A DNA stretch of 64,000 bases from Streptomyces sp. Q6 (GCF_036967205.1 NZ_CP146022.1:4836001-4900000), one strand, 5' to 3'. Numbered from the stretch's first letter, positions 40,885 through 51,143 are shown. Notes: generated from the letters alone by a model not told the origin. Numbers and translations: made by a program.

Positions 40885-42171
40885 TCAGTCCACTGCCACC
40901 GGCACTCGGTGACCCACGCCACGTGCCACGGTCCGTCCCTGGGAGGGCGGAACGAGCCGCGAACGCATCAGGAACATGACTCCCAGGGCGAGCACCGTGC
41001 CGCCCATCGGCACCAGGAATCCGGCGCCGTCCCAGAACCGGTCCTCCAACTGTCCGGCCACCGTCACGGCGGCCGCCTGGCCCAGCGCGACCGCGCCGGT
41101 GAGCCACGTGAAGGCCTCCGTGCGGGAGTGCGCGGGGACGATCGACTCGACGAGCGTGTAGCCCGTGATCAGGGCCGGCGCGATGCACACGCCGACCAGC
41201 AGCCCGAGCCCGGCGAGCAGCGGCACGGACTGCGCCGCCCACAGGCCCGACGCGGTCAGGGCCAGCGCCGTGTAGGCGACGAGCAGGCGGCGCTGCGGGG
41301 CGACCTTCCAGGCGATGGCGCCGCAGACGATGCCCGAGAGCATGTTGCCCGCGGCGAAGACGCCGTACAGGACGCCGTTCAGGCCGGGCTCGCCGATCGC
41401 CTCGGTGTACGCGGCCAGCGAGACCTGCATGCCGCCGAAGACCGAGCCGATGCCGAGGAACGTCACGATCAGGACCCGTACGCCGGGGACCCGCAGCGCG
41501 GAGACGTGCTCCACGCGCGCGTGCCCGTCGACAGGGCGCACCGAGGGCTGGGTGCCCTTCTGCGCGGCGAACAGCAGACCGCCGACGAGGGTCAGCGCGG
41601 CCTCGGTGATCAGACCGGCGGCCGGGTCGACGCCGGTGCACAGCGCGGTCGCGAAGAGCGGGCCGAGCACGAACGTGAACTCGTCGGTGACCGACTCGAA
41701 GGCGGCCGCGGTCTGCATCAGCGGCGAACCCTGGAGCTTCACACCCCAGCGCGCCCGCACCATGGGCCCGATCTGGGGCGTGGAGGCACCCGTCGGCACG
41801 GCCGCGACGAACAGCGTCCAGGTAGGTGCCCCGGAGAGCGCGAGCGTGGTCAGCGCGATCCCGGAGGCCGCGTGCACGAGGACGCCCGGCAGCAGCACGG
41901 CGCGCTGCCCGAACCGGTCGGCCAGTTTGCCGCTGTAGGGCGCGAACAGCGCCATGGAGACACCGGTCGCCGCGGAGACCGCGCCGGCGGTGCCGTAGGA
42001 GCCCGTGGTGTGCTGCACGAGCAGCACGATGGAGATGGTCAGCATCGCGAACGGCTGGCGCGCCGCGAAGCCGGGAAGCAGGAACGTCCAGGCCCCGCGG
42101 GTGCGCAGGAGCTGCCCGTAGCCGGGACGCTTGTCGCCGGGGGTGTCGGTGACCGTGGCCTTGTCTGGCAC
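40885..42171 (-). CDS. MFS transporter
   Basis: GTG 42171 gives 428 residues with about 12 membrane helices. The TM2-3 loop motif is YSGKLADRFGQRAVLLPG near 79-96 and the C-terminal half begins near 215 (HVSALRVPGVRVLIVTFLGIG). The N-terminus is hydrophilic (ATVTDTPGDKRPGYGQLL). It resembles the sugar-efflux/arabinose-exporter-like MFS group. No neighbouring regulator points to a substrate. Confidence 0.85.
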   Translation of the reverse strand: MPDKATVTDTPGDKRPGYGQLLRTRGAWTFLLPGFAARQPFAMLTISIVLLVQHTTGSYGTAGAVSAATGVSMALFAPYSGKLADRFGQRAVLLPGVLVHAASGIALTTLALSGAPTWTLFVAAVPTGASTPQIGPMVRARWGVKLQGSPLMQTAAAFESVTDEFTFVLGPLFATALCTGVDPAAGLITEAALTLVGGLLFAAQKGTQPSVRPVDGHARVEHVSALRVPGVRVLIVTFLGIGSVFGGMQVSLAAYTEAIGEPGLNGVLYGVFAAGNMLSGIVCGAIAWKVAPQRRLLVAYTALALTASGLWAAQSVPLLAGLGLLVGVCIAPALITGYTLVESIVPAHSRTEAFTWLTGAVALGQAAAVTVAGQLEDRFWDGAGFLVPMGGTVLALGVMFLMRSRLVPPSQGRTVARGVGHRVPVAVD

Positions 42172-42374
42172 GGCCCTCGCCTTTCTGCCGCCTGGTAGCG
42201 CGCCGCCTCCTGGTCGAGGGGAGCGCGCCGAGAGCCGTCCTCATGCGCCGGGAACCGAGTGATACCTACGGTCCGCGCCAGGAGAGGCCCTGGGCCAAGC
42301 AGAAGTGCTGCAAGGGGACCGCGGCCGCTTTGCGGTCGCGCCGGCTCTACGTCAGGCAGAGTCGGTGAAACGGT

Positions 42375-42410
42375 GAATCAGTGGATCGGTGAGTCAGTGG
42401 ATCGGTGGAC
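42375..42410. repeat. Short direct repeat in the MFS-antiporter spacer
   Basis: TCAGTGGATCGGTG occurs at about 42377 and 42395 with an 18-base period. No function is evident. Confidence 0.5.
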
Positions 42411-42437
42411 CTGAGAAATCAGGTGCACCCACCCATG

Positions 42438-43940
42438 TTAACGGGCGGTTTCGTTCCCCGTGCCCAGCCAGCCGGCGAGCTTTCCGCCCAGGGCGACGGC
42501 CCGCAGGCGTGCCTCGGCGGCGTCGCGCACCGGGTCGGTGGCGACGACCAGGAGTTCGTCGCCGCGGCGCAGCACGGTCGTGGGGCCGGGCACGAAGGAC
42601 GTCCCGTCGCGGACGACGAGCGTCACGGCGGCGCCCTTGGGCAGCCGCAGCTCGCCGACCTCCACGCCGTGCATACGGGAGGCCTGCGGGACGGAGACGG
42701 ACAGCAGGTGCCCGCGCAGCCGCTCCAGGGGCGCCGACTCGATGCCGAGGTCGGCGGCGTCCGAGGGGCCGCCCAGGCGCAGCTTTCTGGCGAGCCACGG
42801 CAGGGTCGGGCCCTGGATGAGCGTGTAGACGACGACCAGGACGAAGACGATATTGAAGATCCGCTGGCTGCCTTCGATGCCGGTCACCATCGGGATCGTC
42901 GCCAGGATGATGGGCACGGCGCCGCGCAGCCCCGCCCACGACATGAGTGCCTTCTCCTGCCACGGCATCCGGAAGGGCACCAGGCTGATGACGACTTCCA
43001 GGGGGCGCGCGATCATCGTCAGGACGAGCCCGATGATCAGCGCGGGCACGATGTCGTTGCCCAGGTCGTGCGGGGTGACGAGCAGGCCGAGCAGCACGAA
43101 CATGCCGATCTGCGCGATCCAGCCGAGCCCTTCGGCGAAGCCGCGGGTGGCGGGCCAGTGCGGCAGTTTCGCGTTGCCCATGACCATGGCGGCCAGGTAG
43201 ACGGCGAGGAACCCGCTGCCGTGGGCCATGGCGCCCGCGGCGTAGGCGACGGTGGCGATGGCCATCACGGCGATCGGGTAGAGGCCGGAGGCGGGCAGTG
43301 CCACGTGCCGCAGCCCGAAGGAGCCGAGCCAGCCGACCGCGAGCCCGATCGCGGCTCCGATGGCGAGCTCCAGGGCGATCTCGCCGACGAGGAGGTACCA
43401 GGCGTCCACAGGGCCCGCCGTGGAGAACGCGACGACAAGGATGACGACCGGAGCGTCGTTGAAGCCGGACTCCGCCTCCAGGACGCCGGTCACGCGCGAC
43501 GGGAGCGGCACCTTGCGCAGGACGGAGAAGACCGCCGCCGCGTCCGTGGAGGACACCACCGCTCCGATGATGAGGGCCTGCCGCCATTCAAGGCCCACCA
43601 AGTAGTGCGCACCCGCCGCCGTCACGCCCACGCTCACCGCGACACCCACCAGCGACAGCGCGGCCGCCGCGGGCAGAGCGGGTTTGATCTCCTTCCATTT
43701 CGTGCCCAGACCGCCCTCGGCCAGGATCACGACAAGGGCCGCGTACCCGATGACCTGGGTCAGTTCGGCGTTGCTGAAGGAGACGTTGCCGATGCCGTCC
43801 TGGCCCATGGCGACGCCGATGCCGAGGTACAGGAGCAGGCTGGGCAGTCCGCTGCGCGAGGAGACGCGCACCGCGGCGACCGCGATGAGCAGCACAAGAG
43901 CGCTCACGAGCAGGAGCTGGTTGAGGTGGTGGACAGTCAG
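42438..43940 (-). CDS. Potassium/proton antiporter, CPA1 family with RCK_C domain
   Basis: The antiporter exchanges K+ (or Na+) for H+ to control pH and turgor. The family-typical N-terminus TVHHLNQLLLVSALVLLIAV is reached only from CTG 43940, which has GGAAC upstream; the first standard start, GTG 43907, would cut into helix 1. The product is 500 residues. About 12-13 helices are present, with the ion-site motif ESGFNDAPVVI near 156-166 and GLRGAVPIILATIPM near 333-347. A cytosolic RCK_C/TrkA_C domain (about 410-480: GVEVGELRLPKGAAVTLVVRDGTSFVPG) is likely ligand-gated. Confidence 0.88.
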   Translation of the reverse strand: MTVHHLNQLLLVSALVLLIAVAAVRVSSRSGLPSLLLYLGIGVAMGQDGIGNVSFSNAELTQVIGYAALVVILAEGGLGTKWKEIKPALPAAAALSLVGVAVSVGVTAAGAHYLVGLEWRQALIIGAVVSSTDAAAVFSVLRKVPLPSRVTGVLEAESGFNDAPVVILVVAFSTAGPVDAWYLLVGEIALELAIGAAIGLAVGWLGSFGLRHVALPASGLYPIAVMAIATVAYAAGAMAHGSGFLAVYLAAMVMGNAKLPHWPATRGFAEGLGWIAQIGMFVLLGLLVTPHDLGNDIVPALIIGLVLTMIARPLEVVISLVPFRMPWQEKALMSWAGLRGAVPIILATIPMVTGIEGSQRIFNIVFVLVVVYTLIQGPTLPWLARKLRLGGPSDAADLGIESAPLERLRGHLLSVSVPQASRMHGVEVGELRLPKGAAVTLVVRDGTSFVPGPTTVLRRGDELLVVATDPVRDAAEARLRAVALGGKLAGWLGTGNETAR

Positions 43941-43965
43941 GGGCTGTTCCTTCCGCGTTGCGGAC

Positions 43966-43995
43966 GTACCTCACCGAGGTACGTCACCGAGGTAC
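43966..43995. promoter_or_regulatory. Dyad and direct repeat upstream of the antiporter
   Basis: GTACCTC-ACC-GAGGTAC (43966-43982) is a perfect 7-bp dyad. TCACCGAGGTAC is repeated at 43971 and 43984 with a 13-base period. It lies 26-55 bases from the antiporter start and is a candidate operator or leader structure. Confidence 0.45.
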
Positions 43996-44204
43996 TTCGT
44001 TACCTTACCTAATGGTTAACGCTTTCTTGACGGCCGGACCATTTCGCCAACCCCCGTAGGGGGCCGCTTCCTGACTCCGCGTCCGGGGCCGCACCGCACT
44101 GCTCGTATGGTTGCTCTCGCCCTCCCGCCCGTCGCCCACCACCTCTCTTGAACGAGGGCCCTCCAAGCCCGCCGAGTCGTCTGCGAAGGACAGCAAGGAT
44201 CGCG

Positions 44205-46970
44205 ATGCCCTCCACTACGAACGCCTCTTCCGGTAGCCAGCCCGGTAAGAAGAAGGGGCGCAGAGCCCGACTGCTCGTGATCGTCCTCGTCCTTGCCGTC
44301 GTCGCGGGCCTCGGATACGGCGCCTATTGGGGCGTCGACAGCGTCCGCGCCTCCTTGCCGCAGACCACGGGTTCCGTGCGGATCGACGGCCTCGACGGCC
44401 AGGTGCAGGTCAAGCGGGACTCCTACGGGATCCCGCAGGTCTACGCGTCCTCCGACGAGGACCTGTTCATGGCGCAGGGCTATGTGCAGGCGCAGGACCG
44501 GTTCTACGAGATGGACGTGCGCCGCCATACGACCTCCGGGCGGCTCTCCGAGATGTTCGGCAAGAGCCAGGTCAAGACCGATGAGTTCCTGCGCACCCTG
44601 GGCTGGCACCGGGTGGCGCAGCAGGAGTACGACACCAAGCTCTCGCCGGCGACGAAGAAGTACCTCCAGGCGTACGCCAAGGGAGTCAACGCCTACCTTG
44701 CGGGCAAGAGCGGCAAGGAGATCTCCGCCGAGTACGTCGCGCTCGGCTTCGAGAACGACTACACGCCGCAGAAGTGGACTCCGGTCGACTCCGTGGCCTG
44801 GCTGAAGGCGATGGCCTGGGACCTGCGCGGCAACATGCAGGACGAGATCGACCGCTCGCTGATGACGAGCCGCCTCGGCCCGAAGCAGATCGCCGACCTG
44901 TACCCGGACTACCCGTACGACCGGAACAAGGCGATCGTGCAGGAGGGCGCCTACAACAGCGCCACGAAGACGTACGACACCTCGGCCTCGGGCAGCACGC
45001 AGACGCAGTCGGGCACCGGCGGTGCGGCGGGCACCGGCCTGACGGGCGATGCACAGGCCCCCAGCAGCCTTCAGAGCCAGCTCGGCGGCCTCGCCGAGGT
45101 CCTGGACCAGATCCCCGACTCCGCGGGCCTCGGGCCCAACGGAAACGGCATCGGCTCCAACTCCTGGGTCGTCTCCGGCGACCACACCATCACCAGCAAG
45201 CCGCTCCTCGCCAACGACCCGCACCTGGCGCCGCAGCTGCCGTCCGTCTGGTACCAGATGGGCCTGCACTGCACGACGGTCTCCAGCGACTGCCAGTACG
45301 ACGTGACGGGCTACACCTTCGCGGGCATGCCCGGCGTCGTCATCGGCCACAACCAGGACATCTCCTGGGGCCTGACGAACTCCGGCGCCGACGTCACGGA
45401 CCTCTACCTGGAGAAGTTCAGCGGTGACGGTTACCTGTACGACGACAAGACGGTGCCGTTCAAGACCCGCAAGGAAGTCATCAAGGTCGCCGGCGGTGAC
45501 GACAAGACGATCACGATCCGCGAGACGAACAACGGTCCGCTGCTGTCCGACCGCAACGACGAGCTCGTCAAGGTCGGCAAGAAGGCACCTGTAGGCACCA
45601 CGACGGCGCCCGACCGCGGCGACGGCTACGGCGTCGCGCTGCGCTGGACCGCGCTGACGCCCGGCAAGACCATGGACGCCGTCTTCGAGATCGACAAGGC
45701 GAAGAACTGGACCGAGTTCCGCAAGGCCGCCGAGGACTTCCAGGTCCCCTCGCAGAACCTCACGTACGCCGACACCGAGGGCAACATCGGCTACCAGCTG
45801 CCCGGCCGCATCCCGATCCGCGGCGAGGGCGACGGCTCGCTGCCGTCGCCGGGCTGGGACTCGAAGTACAAGTGGACCGGCTACATCAAGTCGTCCGAAC
45901 TGCCCTACGAGTACAACCCGAAGCGCGGCTACATCGTCACCGCCAACCAGGCCGTGATCGACGAGGACAAGTACCCGTACACGCTCACCACGGACTGGGG
46001 CTACGGCACCCGCAGCCAGCGCATCACCGATCTGATCAAGTCGAAGATCGACGGTGGCGGCAAGATCTCCACCGACGACATGCGCACCATGCAGATGGAC
46101 AACAGCAGCGAGATCGCCAAGCTGCTCGTGCCCAAGCTGCTGAAGATCGACGCCAAGGACTCGTACGTCCGTGAGGCGCAGCAGCTCCTGGAGAACTGGG
46201 ACTACACGCAGAACCCGGACTCGGCCGCGGCCGCGTACTTCAACTCCGTGTGGCGCAACATCCTGAAGCTCGCCTTCGGCAACAAGCTCCCCAAGGAGCT
46301 GCGCGTCGAGGGTCAGTGCCTGTACGTCGAGCCGGTGGACAACACCGGCCCCGCCGACGAGGACCGCAAGGTGCGCGAGTGCGGCGAGCGGGACGCGCAC
46401 TCGGCGCAGCCGGACGGCGGCGACCGCTGGTTCGAGGTCGTCCGCAACATCATCGACGACGAGGACAACGCCTGGTGGCAGGCGCCGAAGACCCGCACGG
46501 ACAAGGCCACGACCACGCGCGACCAGCTGTTCGCGCGGGCCATGGACGACGCCCGCTGGGACCTCACCGCCAAGCTCGGCAAGGACATCGACACCTGGTC
46601 CTGGGGTCGGCTGCACAAGCTGGAGCTGAAGAACCAGACCCTCGGCACCGAGGGTCCCGGCTGGCTCCAGTACATCCTCAACCGCGGTCCCTGGAAGCTC
46701 GGCGGCGGCGAGGCGGCCGTCAACGCGACCGGCTGGAACGCGGCGGGCGGCTACGGCGTGGACTGGGTCCCGTCGATGCGCATGGTGGTCAACCTGGCGG
46801 ACCTCGACAAGTCCAAGTGGATCAACCTGACCGGCGCCTCGGGCCACACCTACAGCTCCCACTACACGGACCAGACCGACAAGTGGGTCAACGGCGAGCT
46901 GCTGTCGTGGCACTTCAGTAAGAAGGCCGTCGACGACAGCACGTCGGACACGCTGGAGCTGAAGCCGTAG
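44205..46970 (+). CDS. Penicillin acylase family protein (Ntn hydrolase)
   Basis: ATG 44205 follows AAGGA, giving 921 residues. One membrane anchor lies near 22-44 (LLVIVLVLAVVAGLGYGAYWG). An alpha subunit with RIDGLDGQVQVKRDSYGIPQVYASSDEDLFMAQGYVQAQDRFYEMD comes next. An autocleavage site GNGIG/SNSWVVSG makes Ser318 the N-terminal nucleophile of the beta subunit. Downstream are NDPHLAPQLPSVWYQMGL and GHNQDISWGLTNSG. Members hydrolyse beta-lactam side chains or N-acyl homoserine lactones and related amides. The chromosomal Streptomyces members have unknown natural substrates. Confidence 0.92.
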   Translation: MPSTTNASSGSQPGKKKGRRARLLVIVLVLAVVAGLGYGAYWGVDSVRASLPQTTGSVRIDGLDGQVQVKRDSYGIPQVYASSDEDLFMAQGYVQAQDRFYEMDVRRHTTSGRLSEMFGKSQVKTDEFLRTLGWHRVAQQEYDTKLSPATKKYLQAYAKGVNAYLAGKSGKEISAEYVALGFENDYTPQKWTPVDSVAWLKAMAWDLRGNMQDEIDRSLMTSRLGPKQIADLYPDYPYDRNKAIVQEGAYNSATKTYDTSASGSTQTQSGTGGAAGTGLTGDAQAPSSLQSQLGGLAEVLDQIPDSAGLGPNGNGIGSNSWVVSGDHTITSKPLLANDPHLAPQLPSVWYQMGLHCTTVSSDCQYDVTGYTFAGMPGVVIGHNQDISWGLTNSGADVTDLYLEKFSGDGYLYDDKTVPFKTRKEVIKVAGGDDKTITIRETNNGPLLSDRNDELVKVGKKAPVGTTTAPDRGDGYGVALRWTALTPGKTMDAVFEIDKAKNWTEFRKAAEDFQVPSQNLTYADTEGNIGYQLPGRIPIRGEGDGSLPSPGWDSKYKWTGYIKSSELPYEYNPKRGYIVTANQAVIDEDKYPYTLTTDWGYGTRSQRITDLIKSKIDGGGKISTDDMRTMQMDNSSEIAKLLVPKLLKIDAKDSYVREAQQLLENWDYTQNPDSAAAAYFNSVWRNILKLAFGNKLPKELRVEGQCLYVEPVDNTGPADEDRKVRECGERDAHSAQPDGGDRWFEVVRNIIDDEDNAWWQAPKTRTDKATTTRDQLFARAMDDARWDLTAKLGKDIDTWSWGRLHKLELKNQTLGTEGPGWLQYILNRGPWKLGGGEAAVNATGWNAAGGYGVDWVPSMRMVVNLADLDKSKWINLTGASGHTYSSHYTDQTDKWVNGELLSWHFSKKAVDDSTSDTLELKP

Positions 46971-46993
46971 CGGAGTACCGCAGCGCAGTACCG

Positions 46994-47026
46994 CAGAGGG
47001 GCCCCACGCGCGCGTGGGGCCCTCTG
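46994..47026. terminator. Terminator after the acylase gene
   Basis: AGAGGGGCCCCACGCG pairs with CGCGTGGGGCCCTCT (one-base bulge) in a near-continuous 15-bp stem between convergent genes. Confidence 0.75.
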
Positions 47027-47028
47027 GG

Positions 47029-47652
47029 CTATCCGAAGCGCCGTACGCCCGACGGCGTCACGACCGCGTCCACCGGCTTGTCGTGCGCCTCCTCCGGCAG
47101 GTGCGCGACGACTTCGCTGTCGTACAGCAGCACCACCCGGGCCGGGTGCGCGCCGGCCGCCTCCAGGCGGGCCAGCACTCTGTCGTACGAGCCTCCGCCC
47201 CGGCCGAGCCGCATCCCGCGCGCGTCCACGGCGAGCCCCGGCAGCAGCACGACGTCCGCCTCCAGGACGGCGTCGGGCCCGAGCCGCCGTCCACCGGGCT
47301 CCAACAGGGCCATCTTCCCCGGGTGTTGCACGCGGACGAGCGAGGCTGCGCCCTCGTACGCCCCCCAGTCGAGGTCGTTGTCGGGCAGCAGCACCGGCAG
47401 CAGTACCCGGGTCCCGCGCGCGCGGAGGGTGTCCAGGAGGGCGCCCGTTCCCGGCTCGCCGCCTACAGAGACGTACGCGGCGACCGTGCGTGCGTCCGCG
47501 AACTCGGCAAGATCCAGTGCCCGCTCCGCCACAACCTTTTCCGTCGCCCGCACGTCATCGTGTAGCAACGTGTTCCTCACCGCGAGGAACTCTCGTCGCA
47601 ACGTGCGCTTGTCAGGGTGTGCGTGGTGCGGGTCGCTTGTGTGCGGGCTCAT
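47029..47652 (-). CDS. 5-formyltetrahydrofolate cyclo-ligase
   Basis: The enzyme converts 5-formyl-THF to 5,10-methenyl-THF with ATP. The 207 residues are typical of the YgfA/MTHFS family: KRTLRREFLAVRNTL near 15-29, VAAYVSVGGEPGTGALLDTLRARG near 58-81, and the signature LPGLAVDARGMRLGRGGGSYDRVLARL near 137-163 with the catalytic/ATP-binding loop. It is divergent from galU across a 93-base spacer. Confidence 0.9.
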   Translation of the reverse strand: MSPHTSDPHHAHPDKRTLRREFLAVRNTLLHDDVRATEKVVAERALDLAEFADARTVAAYVSVGGEPGTGALLDTLRARGTRVLLPVLLPDNDLDWGAYEGAASLVRVQHPGKMALLEPGGRRLGPDAVLEADVVLLPGLAVDARGMRLGRGGGSYDRVLARLEAAGAHPARVVLLYDSEVVAHLPEEAHDKPVDAVVTPSGVRRFG

Positions 47653-47680
47653 GGCTGGCTCACAAACCTCTCTTGTGCGT

Positions 47681-47690
47681 ACATATATGT
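47681..47690. promoter_or_regulatory. AT-rich palindrome in the galU/cyclo-ligase spacer
   Basis: ACATATATGT is a perfect 10-bp palindrome in an otherwise GC-rich region, 56 bases before galU. It could be part of a promoter or a binding site. Confidence 0.3.
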
Positions 47691-47745
47691 GCGATCAAAG
47701 CGGACCCACAGATTCCGCCCATAGCCGCCGGATAAGGTGACGGGC

Positions 47746-48648
47746 ATGACTGACTCGCACACCAGGATCACCAAGGCTGTCATTCCGGCCGCAGGCCTCG
47801 GCACCCGGTTCCTGCCGGCCACGAAGGCGACTCCCAAGGAGATGCTTCCGGTCGTCGACAAGCCGGCGATCCAGTACGTGGTCGAAGAGGCCGCCTCCGC
47901 GGGTCTCGACGACGTACTAATGATCACGGGACGCAACAAGCGCCCGCTGGAAGACCACTTCGACCGCAACTACGAGCTGGAGTCGGCCCTTCAGAAGAAG
48001 GGCGACGCCGACCGGCTCGCGAAGGTCCAGGAGTCCAGCGACCTCGCGACCATGCACTACGTCCGCCAGGGCGACCCCAAGGGCCTGGGCCACGCGGTCC
48101 TGTGCGCCGCCCCGCACGTGGGCGACGAGCCCTTCGCGGTCCTGCTCGGCGACGACCTGATCGACCCGCGCGACCCGCTGCTCGCGCGCATGGTCGAGGT
48201 CCAGGAGCGGCACGGCGGCAGCGTCGTCGCGCTCATGGAGGTCGAGCCCTCGCAGATCCACCTCTACGGATGCGCGGCGGTGCAGACCACCGACGACAGC
48301 GACGTCGTCAAGGTCACCGACCTCGTCGAGAAGCCGGACCCGGCCGACGCCCCGTCGAACTACGCGATCATCGGCCGCTACGTCCTGGACCCCCACGTCT
48401 TCGACATACTGCGCAAGACCGAGCCGGGCCGCGGCGGTGAGATCCAGCTCACCGACGCGCTCCAGCAGCTCGCCGCGGACGAGAAGGTCGGCGGCCCGGT
48501 GCACGGCGTCGTCTTCAAGGGCCGCCGCTATGACACCGGCGACCGCGGCGACTATCTGCGTGCCATTGTCAGACTCGCGTGCGAACGTGAGGACCTGGGC
48601 CCGGACTTCCGGACCTGGCTTCGCAGTTACGTCACCGAGGAGATGTAG
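47746..48648 (+). CDS. galU: UTP-glucose-1-phosphate uridylyltransferase
   Basis: The enzyme makes UDP-glucose from UTP and glucose 1-phosphate for cell-wall and storage polysaccharides. ATG 47746 follows AAGG at 8 bases; an in-frame GTG at 47737 lacks a ribosome site. The 300 residues carry the nucleotidyltransferase signature PAAGLGTRFLPATKATPKEMLPVVDKPAIQYVVEEA near 11-46 and the later VEKPDP and GRYVLDPHVFDIL segments. It is first in a block with the molybdenum cofactor genes, a synteny also known in mycobacteria. Confidence 0.95.
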   Translation: MTDSHTRITKAVIPAAGLGTRFLPATKATPKEMLPVVDKPAIQYVVEEAASAGLDDVLMITGRNKRPLEDHFDRNYELESALQKKGDADRLAKVQESSDLATMHYVRQGDPKGLGHAVLCAAPHVGDEPFAVLLGDDLIDPRDPLLARMVEVQERHGGSVVALMEVEPSQIHLYGCAAVQTTDDSDVVKVTDLVEKPDPADAPSNYAIIGRYVLDPHVFDILRKTEPGRGGEIQLTDALQQLAADEKVGGPVHGVVFKGRRYDTGDRGDYLRAIVRLACEREDLGPDFRTWLRSYVTEEM

Positions 48649-48652
48649 CACC

Positions 48653-50011
48653 TTGAGCAGCGCGACCACGCCGTCCACGTCGTCCACCGAAGGCCGGCCC
48701 CTCTGGTCGGTGGACGAGCACCTTGAGGACATCCTCAGCACCGTCCACCCGCTCGAACCCATCGAGCTGCAACTCCTCGACGCCCAGGGCTGTGTGCTCG
48801 TCGAGGACGTGACGGTGCCGGTCTCGCTGCCCCCCTTCGACAACAGCTCGATGGACGGCTACGCGGTGCGCGTCGCCGATGTAGCGGGCGCGAGCGAGGA
48901 GTTCCCCGCCGTGCTCACCGTCGTCGGCGACGTCGCGGCGGGCCAGGCCGAGCAGCCCGCCGTCGGCCCCGGCCAGGCCGTGCGCATCATGACCGGCGCC
49001 CCGCTGCCGCCCGGCGCCGAGGCCGTCGTCCCCGTGGAGTGGACCGACGGAGGACTCGGCGCGGGACCGGTCACCTCGATGACCGCCCACAGCGCGGCCC
49101 CTGAGGGAGCGTCGGGCGAGGTCCGCGTCCACCGCCCCGCCGAGGCACGCGCGCACGTCCGCGCGCAGGGCAGCGACGTCCGGGCCGGCGACCGCGCCCT
49201 GACCACCGGCACCGTCCTCGGCCCGCCGCAGATCGCGCTGCTCGCCGCCATCGGCCGCGGCACCGTCCGCGTCCGCCCCCGCCCGCGCGTGGTCGTCGTC
49301 TCCACCGGCAGCGAACTCGTCCAGCCCGGCGAGTCGTTGGGATCCGGCCAGATCTACGACTCCAACAGCTTCGCCCTCACCGCCGCCGCCCGGGACGCCG
49401 GAGCCCTCGCCTACCGGGTCGGCGCGGTCGCCGACGACGCGGAGACGCTGCGCTCCACCATCGAGGACCAGCTGATCCGCGCCGACCTCGTCGTCACGAC
49501 CGGCGGCGTCAGCGTCGGCGCCTACGACGTGGTCAAGGAAGCCCTCTCCACCATCGGCGACCCCGACGAGGAGGACGGCATCGGCGCGGGCAGCGGCGTC
49601 GAGTTCCGCAAGCTCGCCATGCAGCCCGGCAAGCCGCAGGGCTTCGGCTCCGTCGGCCCCGACCACACCCCGCTGCTCGCCCTGCCGGGCAACCCCGTCT
49701 CCTCGTACGTCTCCTTCGAGCTCTTCGTGCGCCCCGCGATCCGCACGCTCATGGGCCTGCCCGCCGACGCGGTGCACCGCCCCGTCCGGCGCGCGTCCCT
49801 CACCACCGACAAGGCGCTCACCTCGCCCGCGGGCCGCCGTCAGTTCCTGCGCGGCGCGTACGACGAGAAGACCGGCGCGGTCGCCCCCGTCGGCGGCTCC
49901 GGCTCGCACCTCATCGCGGCCCTCGCCCACGCGGACGCGCTGATCGTCGTCCCCGAGGACGTGACGTCGGTTGAGCCCGGCACCGAGGTGGACGTCGTCC
50001 TGCTGGGCTGA
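48653..50011 (+). CDS. moeA: Molybdopterin molybdenumtransferase MoeA
   Basis: The enzyme inserts molybdate into adenylated molybdopterin. TTG 48653, 4 bases after the galU stop, with GGAG about 10 bases upstream, gives 452 residues ([27 protein letters not shown]). Motifs are [15 protein letters not shown] near 62-76, [19 protein letters not shown] near 111-129, [15 protein letters not shown] near 216-230, [11 protein letters not shown] near 282-292, and the family-typical [16 protein letters not shown] near 343-358. It is the second gene of the block. Confidence 0.93.
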   Translation: MSSATTPSTSSTEGRPLWSVDEHLEDILSTVHPLEPIELQLLDAQGCVLVEDVTVPVSLPPFDNSSMDGYAVRVADVAGASEEFPAVLTVVGDVAAGQAEQPAVGPGQAVRIMTGAPLPPGAEAVVPVEWTDGGLGAGPVTSMTAHSAAPEGASGEVRVHRPAEARAHVRAQGSDVRAGDRALTTGTVLGPPQIALLAAIGRGTVRVRPRPRVVVVSTGSELVQPGESLGSGQIYDSNSFALTAAARDAGALAYRVGAVADDAETLRSTIEDQLIRADLVVTTGGVSVGAYDVVKEALSTIGDPDEEDGIGAGSGVEFRKLAMQPGKPQGFGSVGPDHTPLLALPGNPVSSYVSFELFVRPAIRTLMGLPADAVHRPVRRASLTTDKALTSPAGRRQFLRGAYDEKTGAVAPVGGSGSHLIAALAHADALIVVPEDVTSVEPGTEVDVVLLG

Positions 50012-50142
50012 CCCGAACCGCCACCGATCCGGCCGCGGCCCCCACTGCCGATCCCGCTGTCCGAGGCTCGCGATACCGTGTCGCGCACAACTGTCCGGCG
50101 CGCCGCACCGCGCACGGCTCGGATCGGGAGCGCCACAGCACC

Positions 50143-50634
50143 ATGAGCACTTCTCAGGACCGACTCACGCACATCGACGAGGCGGGCGCCGCCCGCATGG
50201 TCGACGTGTCGGAGAAGGACGTCACCGCGCGCACCGCCCGCGCCAGCGGCCGCGTCCTCGTCTCGCCCCGGGTGGTGGAGCTGCTGCGGGGCGAGGGCGT
50301 CCCGAAGGGCGACGCCCTCGCGACGGCGCGCATCGCCGGGATCATGGGCGCCAAGCGCACGCCCGACCTGATCCCGCTGTGCCATCCGCTCGCGGTGTCG
50401 GGCGTGAAGCTCGACCTGTCCGTGGCCGACGACGCGGTGGAGATCCTGGCCACCGTGAGGACGACGGACCGTACGGGCGTCGAGATGGAGGCCCTCACCG
50501 CGGTGTCGGTCGCCGCGCTCACGGTCGTCGACATGGTCAAGGCGGTGGACAAGGGCGCGGTCATCACGGACGTCCGCGTCGAGGAGAAGACCGGGGGAAA
50601 GTCCGGCCACTGGACCCGCGGAGCAGGCGCATGA
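50143..50634 (+). CDS. moaC: Cyclic pyranopterin monophosphate synthase MoaC
   Basis: The enzyme completes the first step of molybdenum cofactor synthesis, turning the MoaA product into cPMP. ATG 50143 gives 163 residues, typical length. Active-site motifs are [14 protein letters not shown] near 19-32, [18 protein letters not shown] near 66-83, [27 protein letters not shown] near 109-135, and [14 protein letters not shown] near 145-158. Its stop overlaps the next start (ATGA). No moaA is present in the window. Confidence 0.95.
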   Translation: MSTSQDRLTHIDEAGAARMVDVSEKDVTARTARASGRVLVSPRVVELLRGEGVPKGDALATARIAGIMGAKRTPDLIPLCHPLAVSGVKLDLSVADDAVEILATVRTTDRTGVEMEALTAVSVAALTVVDMVKAVDKGAVITDVRVEEKTGGKSGHWTRGAGA

Positions 50635-51143
50635 CCGAGCCGTACCGCGCCCTCGTCGTCACCGCCTCCAACCGGGCCGCCGCCGGGGTCTACGAGGACA
50701 AGGGCGGCCCCCTGGTCGCCGCGGGACTCGAAGCGATGGGCTTCCAGGTGGAGGGCCCCCAGGTCGTGCCGGACGGCGATCCGGTCGAGGCCGCCCTGCG
50801 GGCCGCAGCCGAGGCGGCGTACGACGTCGTCGTCACCACCGGCGGCACCGGCATCTCGCCGACCGACCGGACCCCCGAGGCGACGGCCCGCGTCGTCGAC
50901 TTCGAGGTGCCCGGCATCCCCGAGGCGATCCGCGCGTACGGCCGGCAGAAGGTGCCGACCGCGGCGCTCTCCCGTGGCCTCGCGGGGGTCGCCGGGCGCA
51001 CACTGATCGTGAACCTGCCGGGTTCGAGCGGAGGCGTGAAGGACGGGCTCGCCGTCCTGGAGCCCCTGCTGGTCCACGCCGTCGACCAGCTCCGCGGCGG
51101 CGACCACCCCAGACCCGATGCCCACGCCGGGGGTGCCCACTGA
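50631..51143 (+). CDS. mogA: Molybdopterin adenylyltransferase (MogA/MoaB)
   Basis: The enzyme adenylates molybdopterin before Mo insertion by MoeA. ATG 50631 overlaps the moaC stop. The 170 residues of the MoCF_biosynth fold show [22 protein letters not shown] near 7-28, [19 protein letters not shown] near 67-85, and [19 protein letters not shown] near 131-149. Its stop overlaps a CTG that probably starts the acetyltransferase. MogA and MoaB are not reliably separated by sequence here. Confidence 0.9.
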   Translation: MTEPYRALVVTASNRAAAGVYEDKGGPLVAAGLEAMGFQVEGPQVVPDGDPVEAALRAAAEAAYDVVVTTGGTGISPTDRTPEATARVVDFEVPGIPEAIRAYGRQKVPTAALSRGLAGVAGRTLIVNLPGSSGGVKDGLAVLEPLLVHAVDQLRGGDHPRPDAHAGGAH

